A DNA stretch of 46,491 nt from an uncultured Pseudomonadota bacterium (GTDB lineage: Bacteria > Pseudomonadota > Gammaproteobacteria > Burkholderiales > Usitatibacteraceae), in NCBI GenBank assembly GCA_937898635.1, contig CALEJW010000244.1, positions 1 to 46,491 on the forward strand, read 5' to 3'. Below are positions 8,481 to 18,098 of this stretch, one piece after another. The notes under the pieces were generated by a model. That model saw nothing but the letters and a program-made list of their open reading frames with translations, was not told the DNA's origin and searched no databases. A program made the position numbers and the translations under genes. How positions within the stretch are numbered: position 1 is the stretch's first letter; each line of letters begins with the position of its first letter.

Positions 8481-9128
8481 TCAGAGGCACTCGGCCTTCT
8501 CGATCAGCACCGGCTCCAGGGGCACGTTCTGGTGCATGCCGGCGTTTCCGGTCGCGACCTTGCGGATCTTGTCCACCACCTCCTGCCCCTCGACCACCTT
8601 GCCGAACACCGCGTAGCCCCATCCCTGCGGGGACTCGTCGCGGTAGTTGAGGAAGTCGTTCGCCTTCACGTTGATGAAGAACTGGGCCGTGGCCGAGTCG
8701 CGCACGCCCGTGCGTGCCATCGCGAGGGTGTAGTTGTCGTTCTTCAGCCCGTTGGCCGACTCGTTCTTGATCGGCGCGAGGGTGGGCTTCTGCTGCATGT
8801 CCTTCGTGAAGCCGCCGCCCTGGATCATGAAGCCGTCGATCACGCGGTGGAAGATCGTGCCGTCGTAGTGGCCGGATTCGACGTACTTCACGAAGTTCGC
8901 GGCGGAGACGGGCGCCTTCTCCTTGTCCAGTTCGACGGTGATCGGGCCCATCGAGGTGGTGAGTTTCACTTTCATCGGAGCGGATCCTTTCAGGTTTGCG
9001 GAACAGCTGGCGTTCCCGGCGGTCGCGGGCTTGGCCATGGCCTGCGCGGCGGCGCCGAGGGGCGCGCCCGCGAGGGCGAGGAGGAGGGTGGCGGCGAGGA
9101 GGCGTCGAACGGAGGCGAGGGGATGCAT
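8481..9128 (-). CDS. ppiB: Cyclophilin-type peptidyl-prolyl isomerase with two plausible starts
   Basis: From 9128 the protein has 215 residues: a signal peptide (LLAATLLLALAGAPLGAAAQA), a ~21-residue linker, then a cyclophilin domain. From an internal ATG at 8975 (Met52) it has 164 residues, the exact length of E. coli cytoplasmic PpiB, and begins MKVKLTTSMGPITVELD. FHRVIDGFMIQGGGF and SATAQFFINV are classic catalytic segments, and the sequence is PpiB-like throughout. The internal ATG has a good Shine-Dalgarno, and the 11 codons before it use A/T-ending codons unlike the rest. Betaproteobacteria usually carry ppiA (exported) and ppiB in tandem beside lpxH, so this may be a deletion fusion of the two. 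The family call is firm; which start is used is open. Confidence 0.9.
   Translation of the reverse strand: MHPLASVRRLLAATLLLALAGAPLGAAAQAMAKPATAGNASCSANLKGSAPMKVKLTTSMGPITVELDKEKAPVSAANFVKYVESGHYDGTIFHRVIDGFMIQGGGFTKDMQQKPTLAPIKNESANGLKNDNYTLAMARTGVRDSATAQFFINVKANDFLNYRDESPQGWGYAVFGKVVEGQEVVDKIRKVATGNAGMHQNVPLEPVLIEKAECL
8985..8990 (-). promoter_or_regulatory. Internal ribosome binding site for the short (cytoplasmic) cyclophilin form
   Basis: The reverse strand reads AAAGGA nine bases before the internal ATG at 8975-8973. It lies inside the longer open frame. A functional site would give a 164-residue cyclophilin without signal peptide. Spacing is within the normal range, slightly long. Confidence 0.5.
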
Positions 9129-9139
9129 GTCGGTTGGGC

Positions 9140-10366
9140 TCAGGAGATCACGGTTTCGAGGACGACGCGCCAGCGTCCCTGGTCGCGCGACCAGTACTGG
9201 CGCTTGTGGGTGCGGTTGGAGAGGTTGGAGGAGCGGTAGTCCTGCGCGAAGGTGACGACCACCATGTCCCCGGTGTCGGGGTGGCCGAAGACGCTCAGGT
9301 CGCTCACCGAGACCTTCACCCAGGACTTTCCGGCGTTCACCTTGCGCTTGTGGGCGCCCCAGGCCGCGCGGTCCTTGCCGTCGGCGCGGAAGCGCGGCGA
9401 GTAGTGGGAAAGGTAGCGGTCGGTGTCGAGGCTCTCCCAGTCCGCGCGCCACTGCTCGAAGGCGGCGAGGAACTCGCGGCGGCTCGCCTGCCAGCGTTCC
9501 TGCGGCACCCACTCGATGCCGGCGCTGATGACCACGGGCGTGCGGCCCACGTCGACGAATCGCGCGAGGCGCCTCAGGTCGTCGTTCGTGAGGGCGACGC
9601 AACCGTCCGTGGCGCGCGGGGGCCGGCTGTAGGTCTCCGACGGGGTGCCGTGCAGCCAGATGCCGTGCCCGTTGCGGCCGTTCAGCCGGTCCCACTCGTT
9701 CGGGTAGCTGATGGGGAAGGCCCCGGGGCCGTAGAAGTCGGGGAGGCGGTCGCGCGCGGAGACGATGACGTACACGCCGAGCGGGGTCTTCCGGTCGCCC
9801 GCGCGGCGCTTCTCCACGCCGTTCTTGCCCAGGCTGATGTAGAAGTCGGTCACGTAACGGGGCTCGCCGTCGTGGTTGGCGAAGACGTAGAGGCGCGAGC
9901 GCGCCGTGTCCACGAGGATCGCGTGGCCCTGCCCCGGGCTCATCTGCACCATGGGCAGGGGCAGGTAGTCCCGCGGGGGCGCATCGAGGTAGTGGCGCAG
10001 TCGCGCTCTCGCCTCGTCCTGCAGCGACGCCACCCCTTCGCCCGGGGCGAGCGTCGGCCCGAAGGCGCCGGGGCTGCCCGCGCGGGCCATCAGGAGGTCG
10101 CCCTTGATGAGGTGCCCCAGCCGGAAGTTCGGCGTCTTCGCGAGGGCATGGTCGATCTCGCCGAGGGCGCGCCGCAGTCCCGACTCGCGCAGCCCGACGA
10201 TCGCCCGGACCAGGGAAGCCTCGACTTCGTTCGCGAACGCGGGGAACGCGCTCTCCGGCGCGGCGTCGTCGGCGGCGGTGAGCGCGGGCAACGCGGCGAG
10301 GAGGCTTGTCGCCGCCAGGCGCGCGAGGCTCCGGCGCAAGTCGGCCCGTTGCAGGCGGCTCCTCAC
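9140..10366 (-). CDS. L,D-transpeptidase-fold (YkuD/YafK-type) protein with C-terminal NTF2-like domain
   Basis: A 408-residue envelope protein. An N-terminal hydrophobic stretch (about residues 15-32) is a signal sequence; a helical region follows (about 40-130); the YkuD catalytic domain spans about 147-282 with WLHG (His239) and ATDGCVALTNDD (Cys256 nucleophile); an NTF2-like domain fills about 298-408. This architecture recalls Helicobacter Csd6, an L,D-carboxypeptidase, and the DpaA/LdtF group that detaches proteins from peptidoglycan, so trimming is as likely as cross-linking. The start chosen is GTG at 10366, overlapping the TPR gene stop as GTGA; longer versions run antiparallel to nothing and read only through the TPR gene out of frame. 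The same NTF2-like module ends the upstream TPR protein. Confidence 0.85.
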   Translation of the reverse strand: MRSRLQRADLRRSLARLAATSLLAALPALTAADDAAPESAFPAFANEVEASLVRAIVGLRESGLRRALGEIDHALAKTPNFRLGHLIKGDLLMARAGSPGAFGPTLAPGEGVASLQDEARARLRHYLDAPPRDYLPLPMVQMSPGQGHAILVDTARSRLYVFANHDGEPRYVTDFYISLGKNGVEKRRAGDRKTPLGVYVIVSARDRLPDFYGPGAFPISYPNEWDRLNGRNGHGIWLHGTPSETYSRPPRATDGCVALTNDDLRRLARFVDVGRTPVVISAGIEWVPQERWQASRREFLAAFEQWRADWESLDTDRYLSHYSPRFRADGKDRAAWGAHKRKVNAGKSWVKVSVSDLSVFGHPDTGDMVVVTFAQDYRSSNLSNRTHKRQYWSRDQGRWRVVLETVIS

Positions 10367-11421
10367 CCGCCGACCCGCTCCTGCTTGATGAGCCAGCGGC
10401 CGCCGACCTTCACCAGCGTGAGCGTCTTGGTGCTGTTGGCCTTGAAGGTGTCCGACCGGTAGGACTGGCGAAAGACCGCCGTGGCCTTGTCGCCGTCCAC
10501 GGCGATCGACTGCATCCTGAGCGAGACCTCGATCGACTTCGGGCGCTCGATGCGCTCGGTGCGCTGCGCTTCCCAGTCGGCGCGGGATTCGCCCGCGGGC
10601 ACCTCGAAGTCCTGCGCATACGCGGCCAGGTAGGCCTTCACGTCCTTCGCGCTCCAGGCGCGGGCCCACGCGTCGATGGCCTCTCCCACCGCGCGCTTGT
10701 CGTCGGCCGCGGGCTTCGTCGCCGGCGCGGATTCGGACCGCGACGGCGCCTTCGCCACCTCCGGCTTCGGTGCTTCGGCCTTGGCGGGTTCGGCCTTGGC
10801 GGGCGCGGGCTTCGGGGGTTCGCTCTTCGCGGGCTCCGCCTTCGGCGGCTCGGCCCGGGCGATCCGCACCGGCTCCGTCCGCGCGCTGGCCGCGGTCTTG
10901 GGCGAGACGAAGAGGTCCTTCACCATCGAGAGCTTCACCTGCGCCGTCGTGTTGCTCTTGTCGAGCTGCAGCGCGCGATCGTAGGCGCGGCTCGCGAGCT
11001 GCGCGTAGATGTCGCCCAGGTTCTCGTGCGCCGTCGCGTAGCTGGGATGGGTGTGGATCGCGAGCTCCAGGGCGGACTTGGCCTTGTCGTAGTTGCCCTG
11101 GGAGGCGTAGAGCACGGCGAGGTTGTTGTAGGGCTCGGGCAGCTCCGGGAAGTCCTCCGTGAGTCCCGTGAAGACCTGGATCGCCTCGCCGATCTTCTTC
11201 TGCTCGGTGAGGACGAGTCCCTTCAGGAAGCGACCCTGGGGTTCGCGCGGCTGCGCCTTGAGGTAGGCGTCGACCTTCTCCAGCGCCGGCTGCAGCTTTC
11301 CCTGGCCGTAGAGTTTCTGCGCGTCGCGAAGATCATCGGCGGGCGCCGCGGCGACCATGCCCGCGAACGCCATCGCGAGCAGGGCGGCGGCGGCGGAAAA
11401 GCGCAGGGGACGGAAGAGCAT
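10363..11421 (-). CDS. Secreted TPR protein with Pro/Ala/Lys linker and C-terminal NTF2-like domain
   Basis: A 352-residue protein: signal peptide (about residues 1-27, ending MVAAAPADD), tetratricopeptide repeats (about 30-165, for example PYNNLAVLYASQGNYDKAKSALELA split over two helices), a low-complexity linker of repeated AKAEP/PKPE units (about 176-240), and an NTF2-like domain (about 243-352). The last domain aligns by eye with the end of the downstream transpeptidase (W..DW/AW, S.DVKAYL, FRQSYRSD..K.N, GGRW.I). Overlap with that gene by GTGA suggests coupled synthesis and a shared cell-wall job. No enzyme motif is present; it may act as a periplasmic scaffold. The start lacks a clear Shine-Dalgarno. 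Confidence 0.85.
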   Translation of the reverse strand: MLFRPLRFSAAAALLAMAFAGMVAAAPADDLRDAQKLYGQGKLQPALEKVDAYLKAQPREPQGRFLKGLVLTEQKKIGEAIQVFTGLTEDFPELPEPYNNLAVLYASQGNYDKAKSALELAIHTHPSYATAHENLGDIYAQLASRAYDRALQLDKSNTTAQVKLSMVKDLFVSPKTAASARTEPVRIARAEPPKAEPAKSEPPKPAPAKAEPAKAEAPKPEVAKAPSRSESAPATKPAADDKRAVGEAIDAWARAWSAKDVKAYLAAYAQDFEVPAGESRADWEAQRTERIERPKSIEVSLRMQSIAVDGDKATAVFRQSYRSDTFKANSTKTLTLVKVGGRWLIKQERVGG

Positions 11422-11423
11422 CG

Positions 11424-11432
11424 TGTTATAAT
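11424..11432 (+). promoter_or_regulatory. Extended -10 element (TGTTATAAT) in the 250-base gap before cysS
   Basis: TGT plus TATAAT is a perfect extended -10 within a short AT-rich island (11421-11460) that stands out from the GC-rich background. Transcription to the right would give cysS a leader of about 230 bases. I see no matching -35. The island also carries reverse-strand AT elements that could serve the TPR gene. The rest of the gap (11460-11671) holds nothing I recognise; short open frames on the reverse strand there look like chance. Confidence 0.5.
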
Positions 11433-11671
11433 TTGTTGAATTTAATGGAAAACAGATTCTACCAACCTTGGGTGGGGTTCACAATCGGCTCCCATGGGCC
11501 GCCTCCCGCCGGCCGACGCGCCAGGCCGCGGTTCCGGAGCGCAGCCAGCGCTTTGGCAGCCTCCTTCGGGTGTCGTTCCCTTCGCGCGCCCTGAAGCGAC
11601 CCTCGGCCCACGGGCCGGCCTCCCGATCCAACGCGTTCGCCTGACGTCCCCTTCCGGGAATTCCACCCGCC

Positions 11672-13045
11672 ATGTCCTCGCTCGCGATCTACAACACCCT
11701 CACCCGCAGGAAGGAAGCCTTCGTCCCCCTCGTGCCGGGTCACTGCGGGCTCTACGTCTGCGGTCCGACCGTCTACGACGCGATCCACGTCGGCAATGCC
11801 CGCACCTTCGCCGTCTTCGACCTTGTCGTGCGCTGGCTCCGGGCCGGCGGACTCGAGGTGCGGTACGTGCGCAACATCACGGACGTCGACGACAAGATCA
11901 TGGATCGCGCGCGCAGCCGCGGCGAGCCGATCGAGGCGCTGACCGAGCGCACCGTCGCCGCCTTCCGGGAGGACTGCGACCGGCTCGGCCTCGTCCCGCC
12001 CGACCTCGAGCCGCGCGCGACGGGCTACATCGGGCCGATGCTCGAGCTGATCGCGGTGCTCGAGGCGAAGGGGCTCGCCTACCGCGGCGGCAACGGCGAC
12101 GTCTATTTCTCCGTCCGGGACTTCCCCGGCTACGGCAAGCTCTCGCGGCGGAACCTCGACGAGCTTCGCGCCGGGGAGCGCGTCGCGGTCGAGGCGGCCA
12201 AGCGCGATCCCCTCGATTTCGTCCTGTGGAAGGCCGCCAAGGCGGGCGAGCCGTCCTGGCCCTCCGACTTCGGCGCGGGACGGCCCGGCTGGCACATCGA
12301 GTGCTCGGCCATGGCCTGCCGCGAGCTCGGCACCACCTTCGACATCCATGGCGGCGGCTGGGACCTGCAGTTCCCGCACCACGAGAACGAGATCGCGCAG
12401 AGCGAGGGGGCGAACGCGAAGCCCTTCGTGAAGGTCTGGATGCACGCCGCCTTCCTCAACATGGGCGAGGAGAAGATGTCGAAGTCCCTCGGCAACGTGT
12501 CCACCGCGCGCGAGGTGCTCGCGGGCCTGGACCCGGTGCAGGGGGGCGAGCAGCTGCGCTTCCTGCTGCTTCGCGGGCACTACCGCAGCGAGCTCGCCTA
12601 CACCTCCGCCCTCCTCGAGGACGCGGGCCAGGCGCTGCGCGGCTTCTACACGACCCTGCGCGAGGTTGCGCCGGCCCCCGGCGACATCGACTGGTCGCAT
12701 CCGCTGGCCGGGCGTTTCCGCGACGCCATGGACGACGACTTCGACACGCCGGTCGCCTTCGCCGCGCTGCACGAATTGCGGGGCGAAGTGAACCGGACGC
12801 GCTCGCCGGCGCTCGCGGGGCTCCTCCGGGCGCTGGGCGGGACGATCGGGTTCCTGCAGCACGACCCGGAGGCCTTCCTCAAGGGCGGCATCACCCTCGA
12901 CGTCGCCGCCCTCGTGGCCGAGCGGGCGGCGGCCAAGAAGGCGCGCGACTTCGCCCGCGCCGACGCGATCCGCGCCGAGCTCGACCGCGCGGGCATCGTC
13001 CTGGAGGACAAGCCCGGCGGCGCGACCGAGTGGCGCAAGAAGTGA
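11672..13045 (+). CDS. cysS: Cysteinyl-tRNA synthetase
   Basis: A 457-residue class I synthetase that charges tRNA-Cys. CGPTVYDAIHVGNAR holds the HIGH-like motif and the first zinc cysteine; GWHIECSAMA and the HHENE segment give the other zinc ligands; EEKMSKSLGN is the KMSKS loop; the C-terminal DALR-type helical domain follows. Length is normal. The ATG at 11672 gives the expected N-terminus (LAIYNTLTRRKE). It is divergent from the TPR/transpeptidase cluster and ends in a hairpin shared with the convergent substrate-binding protein gene. Confidence 0.98.
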   Translation: MSSLAIYNTLTRRKEAFVPLVPGHCGLYVCGPTVYDAIHVGNARTFAVFDLVVRWLRAGGLEVRYVRNITDVDDKIMDRARSRGEPIEALTERTVAAFREDCDRLGLVPPDLEPRATGYIGPMLELIAVLEAKGLAYRGGNGDVYFSVRDFPGYGKLSRRNLDELRAGERVAVEAAKRDPLDFVLWKAAKAGEPSWPSDFGAGRPGWHIECSAMACRELGTTFDIHGGGWDLQFPHHENEIAQSEGANAKPFVKVWMHAAFLNMGEEKMSKSLGNVSTAREVLAGLDPVQGGEQLRFLLLRGHYRSELAYTSALLEDAGQALRGFYTTLREVAPAPGDIDWSHPLAGRFRDAMDDDFDTPVAFAALHELRGEVNRTRSPALAGLLRALGGTIGFLQHDPEAFLKGGITLDVAALVAERAAAKKARDFARADAIRAELDRAGIVLEDKPGGATEWRKK

Positions 13046-13046
13046 A

Positions 13047-13067
13047 AGGGCCCGGACTGGCCGGGCC
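13047..13067. terminator. Hairpin between convergent cysS and substrate-binding protein genes
   Basis: A perfect 8-base-pair stem (GGGCCCGG / CCGGGCCC) with an ACTGG loop sits 1 base after the cysS stop and 27 bases from the end of the convergent gene. It can work on both strands. No T tract follows, which is common at high GC. Confidence 0.6.
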
Positions 13068-13094
13068 CCTCGAACCGCCAGCCTTTCGCCGCCG

Positions 13095-14216
13095 TCAGCG
13101 GACGAACTTCTGGTTGCGCGAGATGATCGTGAGGTCCACGAACTTCGACCCGTTGTGGTCGTTCGGGCCGTAGCTCACCTTGAAGCCGCCGACGTCGTAG
13201 GGGTCCAGCGTCTCCATCGCGCGGATGAAGGACTCCCGCGTGAGGTTGCGCCCGGCGCGGCGAAGCCCCTCCACCATCACCTTGGCGGCGATGTAGCCCT
13301 CCAGCGTGCCGAACCCGGGCTCGGCCTTCGCGGTGTCGAGGAGCTTGCGGTACTCCTTCACCACCGGCACCGAGGAATCCCAGGGGAAGGGGACCACCTG
13401 GGAGATCTGCACGCCGCGGCCCTCCTTGTCGAGCTCGGCGGCGAGCGCCTTGCTGCCGACGAAGGAGACGTTCCAGAAGGTGGGGTCGGAGCCCGCGCGC
13501 TTCATTTCCTTGATGAACGCCGCGCAGGACTTGTAGGCGCTGATCATCACGACGGCCTGCGGGTCCGCCTTGCGGATGTCCGTCACCGCCTTCGCGACCT
13601 CGACGGTGTTGCGCTCGACCGTGCCCTTGGCGGCGACCTGGAGCTTCCTCTTCGTGAGCGCGCGCTCCACGCCCGCGAGGCCCGCCTGGCCGTAGGCGTC
13701 GTTCTGGTAGAAGACGGCGATCTTGTCCACGCTCATGGCGGTGAGGTGCTGCACGATCGCCTCGGTCTCGTCGTAGTAGCTCGCGCGGACGTTGAAGATG
13801 TAGCGGTTGAGCGGCGTGCGAAGGAGCTCCGCGCCGGTGAAGGGCCCGACGAACGGGACCTTCGCCTCGGTGAAGATCGGCAGCGAGGCGGCGGAGGTCG
13901 GCGTGCCCACGTAGCCGAAGAGGGCGAACACCTTCTCCTCGTTGACGAGCTTCCTCGTGTTCTCGGCGGCCCGGTTGGACTCGTAGCCGTCGTCGAGGGT
14001 CTTCAGGACGATGCGCCGCCCGTTCACCCCGCCCTTGGCGTTGACCACGTTGAAGTAGAGGCTCGCCCCGAGCTGCATGTCCTTGCCGAGCTGCTGGGCC
14101 GGCCCCGTGAGGGCGACGGACTGCCCCAGCACGATCTGCGTGTCGGTGACCCCCTGGGCGAGCGCGGCGCCGGAAGCGGCGGCCAGTGCCAGGGTGAAGA
14201 CAGCGGAGCGGATCAT
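13095..14216 (-). CDS. Branched-chain-amino-acid-type ABC transporter substrate-binding protein (orphan)
   Basis: A 373-residue periplasmic binding protein of the LivK / Peripla_BP_6 family. The signal peptide (SAVFTLALAAASGAALAQG) is cleaved after AQ; the mature part begins VTDTQIVLGQSVALTGPAQ, the usual family opening, followed by FNVVNAKGGVNGRRI and later KIAVFYQNDAYGQAGL and VMISAYKSCAAF. Ligand cannot be read from sequence: amino acids, aromatic compounds and urea derivatives are all used by this family. No permease or ATPase genes are nearby, so it must borrow a transporter from elsewhere or act alone. It lies 70 bases downstream of dnaJ on the same strand. Confidence 0.9.
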   Translation of the reverse strand: MIRSAVFTLALAAASGAALAQGVTDTQIVLGQSVALTGPAQQLGKDMQLGASLYFNVVNAKGGVNGRRIVLKTLDDGYESNRAAENTRKLVNEEKVFALFGYVGTPTSAASLPIFTEAKVPFVGPFTGAELLRTPLNRYIFNVRASYYDETEAIVQHLTAMSVDKIAVFYQNDAYGQAGLAGVERALTKRKLQVAAKGTVERNTVEVAKAVTDIRKADPQAVVMISAYKSCAAFIKEMKRAGSDPTFWNVSFVGSKALAAELDKEGRGVQISQVVPFPWDSSVPVVKEYRKLLDTAKAEPGFGTLEGYIAAKVMVEGLRRAGRNLTRESFIRAMETLDPYDVGGFKVSYGPNDHNGSKFVDLTIISRNQKFVR

Positions 14217-14286
14217 CGTTTCTCCTTCCCGTTCTCGTGGTTTCGCGCATGATAGCGCGGCCCGCCACGGCGCAGGTAGGGAGGCT

Positions 14287-15414
14287 TCAGCCGGCGAAGA
14301 AATCGCGCATCCGGTCCATGAAGGACTTGGCGCGCGGGCTGTGGCGGTCCCGGTCGGCCCGGTTGATCTCCTCCAGCTCCCGCAGCAGCTCCTTCTGGCG
14401 CTCGGTGAGCTTCACGGGCGTCTCCACCACGATCTCGCAGAGGAGGTCGCCGGGGTAGCTCGCGCGCACGCCCTTGATGCCCTTGCCCCGCAGGCGCAGG
14501 ACCTGGCCGGTCTGGGTCTCCGCGGGGATCTTCACCTTGGCCTGGCCCTCCAGCGTCGGGATCTCGATCTCCCCGCCGAGCGCGGCCGTGGTGAAGCTCA
14601 CCGGCATCTGGCAGTGCAGGTCGCCCCCGTCGCGCTGGAACACGGCGTGTTCCTTCAGGTGGATCACCACGTAGAGGTCGCCCGGCGGGCCGCCGTTCAT
14701 GCCGGCCTCGCCCTCGCCGGCGAGGCGGATGCGGTCGCCCTCGTCGATGCCCGCCGGGATCTTCACGGAGAGCGTCTTGTGGCGCTTCACGCGGCCCGCG
14801 CCGGAGCAGGCGCGGCAGGGTTCGGCGATCATCTTGCCGCTGCCGTGGCAGGTCGGGCAGGTCTGCTGGATGGAGAAGAAGCCCTGCGACATCCGCACCG
14901 CGCCCGTGCCGCCGCAGGTGGTGCAGGTCTTGGGCTGCGTCCCGGGCTTCGCGCCGCTGCCGTGGCAGGCCTCGCACTCCTCCAGGGCGGGAATGCGGAT
15001 CTTGGTCTCGGTGCCGCGCGCGGCCTGCTCGAGGCTCACCTCGAGGTTGTAGCGCAGGTCCGCGCCGCGGTAGACGCTCGTGCGGCCGCGGGCGCCCCCG
15101 CCGAAGATGTCCCCGAAGATGTCCCCGAAGGCCTCGGCGAAGCCGCCGAAGCCCGGATCGCCGCCGCCCATGCCGTGCATCTGCGGGTTCACGCCGGCGT
15201 GACCGTAGGCGTCGTAGGCCCGGCGCTTGTCGGGCTCCGAGAGCACCTCGTAGGCTTCCTTCGCCTCCTTGAACTTCTCCTCGGACTCCTTGCTGTCGGG
15301 GTTGCGGTCCGGGTGGTGCTTCATGGCGAGCTTGCGATAGGCCTTCTTGATGTCCTCCTCGGAGGCATCGCGGTTCACGCCGAGCACTTCGTAGTAGTCG
15401 CGCTTGTTCGCCAT
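14287..15414 (-). CDS. dnaJ: Chaperone protein DnaJ
   Basis: A 375-residue type I J-protein that delivers clients to DnaK and stimulates its ATPase. The J domain has KHHPDRNPD (HPD motif near residue 33); a Gly/Phe region follows (GFGGFAEAFGDIFGDIFGG); then four zinc-binding CxxCxGxG repeats (CEACHGSG, CTTCGGTG, CPTCHGSG, CRACSGAG); then the substrate-binding C-terminal domains. It is the last gene of grpE-dnaK-dnaJ, 80 bases after dnaK, with a very stable hairpin between them that could set the DnaJ:DnaK ratio. Confidence 0.98.
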   Translation of the reverse strand: MANKRDYYEVLGVNRDASEEDIKKAYRKLAMKHHPDRNPDSKESEEKFKEAKEAYEVLSEPDKRRAYDAYGHAGVNPQMHGMGGGDPGFGGFAEAFGDIFGDIFGGGARGRTSVYRGADLRYNLEVSLEQAARGTETKIRIPALEECEACHGSGAKPGTQPKTCTTCGGTGAVRMSQGFFSIQQTCPTCHGSGKMIAEPCRACSGAGRVKRHKTLSVKIPAGIDEGDRIRLAGEGEAGMNGGPPGDLYVVIHLKEHAVFQRDGGDLHCQMPVSFTTAALGGEIEIPTLEGQAKVKIPAETQTGQVLRLRGKGIKGVRASYPGDLLCEIVVETPVKLTERQKELLRELEEINRADRDRHSPRAKSFMDRMRDFFAG

Positions 15415-15442
15415 CGTTTCTTCGAGCCCTTCGATGCGGAAA

Positions 15443-15472
15443 GGGGTGAAGGGGGCCTCCCCCCTTCACCCC
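15443..15472 (-). terminator. Strong hairpin between dnaK and dnaJ
   Basis: A perfect 13-base-pair inverted repeat (GGGGTGAAGGGGG / CCCCCTTCACCCC) with a 4-base loop occupies the middle of the dnaK-dnaJ gap. On the reverse strand it is followed by TTTCC. It is likely a partial terminator or a stabiliser of the dnaK mRNA 3' end, leaving dnaJ at a lower level. Confidence 0.6.
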
Positions 15473-15494
15473 GGCGTGTCGAGGCGGCGCCCCG

Positions 15495-17453
<1,959 letters not shown>

Positions 17454-17491
17454 GTTCTCTGTCCTTCGTCCTTGTCCGGAACCTGTTCGGA

Positions 17492-17519
17492 ATGTCGGGG
17501 GGGCGGCCGGAAATTCAAG
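17492..17519 (-). promoter_or_regulatory. Possible second sigma-32-like promoter before dnaK
   Basis: The reverse strand reads CTTGAAT, 12 bases, then CCCCGACAT, ending about 40 bases before the dnaK start. The -35 matches six of seven consensus positions (CTTGAAA); the -10 (consensus CCCCATNT) is only partly matched. It overlaps the grpE stop codon. This could boost DnaK over GrpE after heat shock. Confidence 0.35.
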
Positions 17520-18063
17520 CTTCCGGAGGGGGTGGGGCGGCGCGCTCCCCGGCGACCATGACGAGCGCGGGCCTCAGGACCCGGTCGCTCAGGAGGTAGC
17601 CCTTCTGGAGCACGTTCACGACGGTGTTGGGTTCCGCGTCCGACGCCACCTGGCTCAGGGCCTGGTGCCGGTGGGGGTCGAACTTCTCGCCTCCCGGCGC
17701 GATCGGGGCGAGGGCGGCCTTCTCGAAGGCGGCCGCGAGTTGCCGGTCGGTGATCGCCACGCCCTCGCGCAGCGACTCCACCGTGGGGGATTCGACCGCG
17801 AGGGCGGCCTCGAGGCTGTCCTTCACCGGGAGCAGGCTCGACGCGAACGACTCGACGCCGTACTTGTGCGCCTTCGCGACGTCCTCCGCCGCTCGGCGGC
17901 GCGTGTTCTCGGTCTCCGCCTTCGCGCGCAGGAATTCCTCGTTCAGGCGCTCGACCTCGGCTTGCGCCGCGGCGAGCCGCGCCTCGAGGTCGGCGATCCG
18001 GGCCTGCGGATCCAAGCCGGTATCCGGCGGCGGCTCCGGCGCCGGGGTGCTGGGCTGCGACAA
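17515..18063 (-). CDS. grpE: Nucleotide exchange factor GrpE
   Basis: A 182-residue homodimeric factor that releases ADP from DnaK. A Pro-rich N-terminus leads to a long coiled coil (about residues 23-60: ADLEARLAAAQAEVERLNEE then FLRAKAETENTRRR), followed by the beta-wing domain with GVESFASSLLPVKDSLEAAL and QKGYLLSDRVLRPALV. The start is TTG at 18063 (read Met-Ser-Gln-Pro), because AGGGAGAA lies just upstream at good spacing and no ATG or GTG fits; the longer open frame crosses the promoter. The heat-shock promoter lies about 36 bases upstream. Confidence 0.95.
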   Translation of the reverse strand: MSQPSTPAPEPPPDTGLDPQARIADLEARLAAAQAEVERLNEEFLRAKAETENTRRRAAEDVAKAHKYGVESFASSLLPVKDSLEAALAVESPTVESLREGVAITDRQLAAAFEKAALAPIAPGGEKFDPHRHQALSQVASDAEPNTVVNVLQKGYLLSDRVLRPALVMVAGERAAPPPPEA

Positions 18064-18098
18064 GACTTTCTCCCTGAAAAACAAGTCGTTGCGACACA

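Noticed and set aside
11442..11666. A short reverse-strand open frame in the gap before cysS
   Set aside because: Its composition is erratic, it has no Shine-Dalgarno and no recognisable motif, and it overlaps the likely cysS leader.
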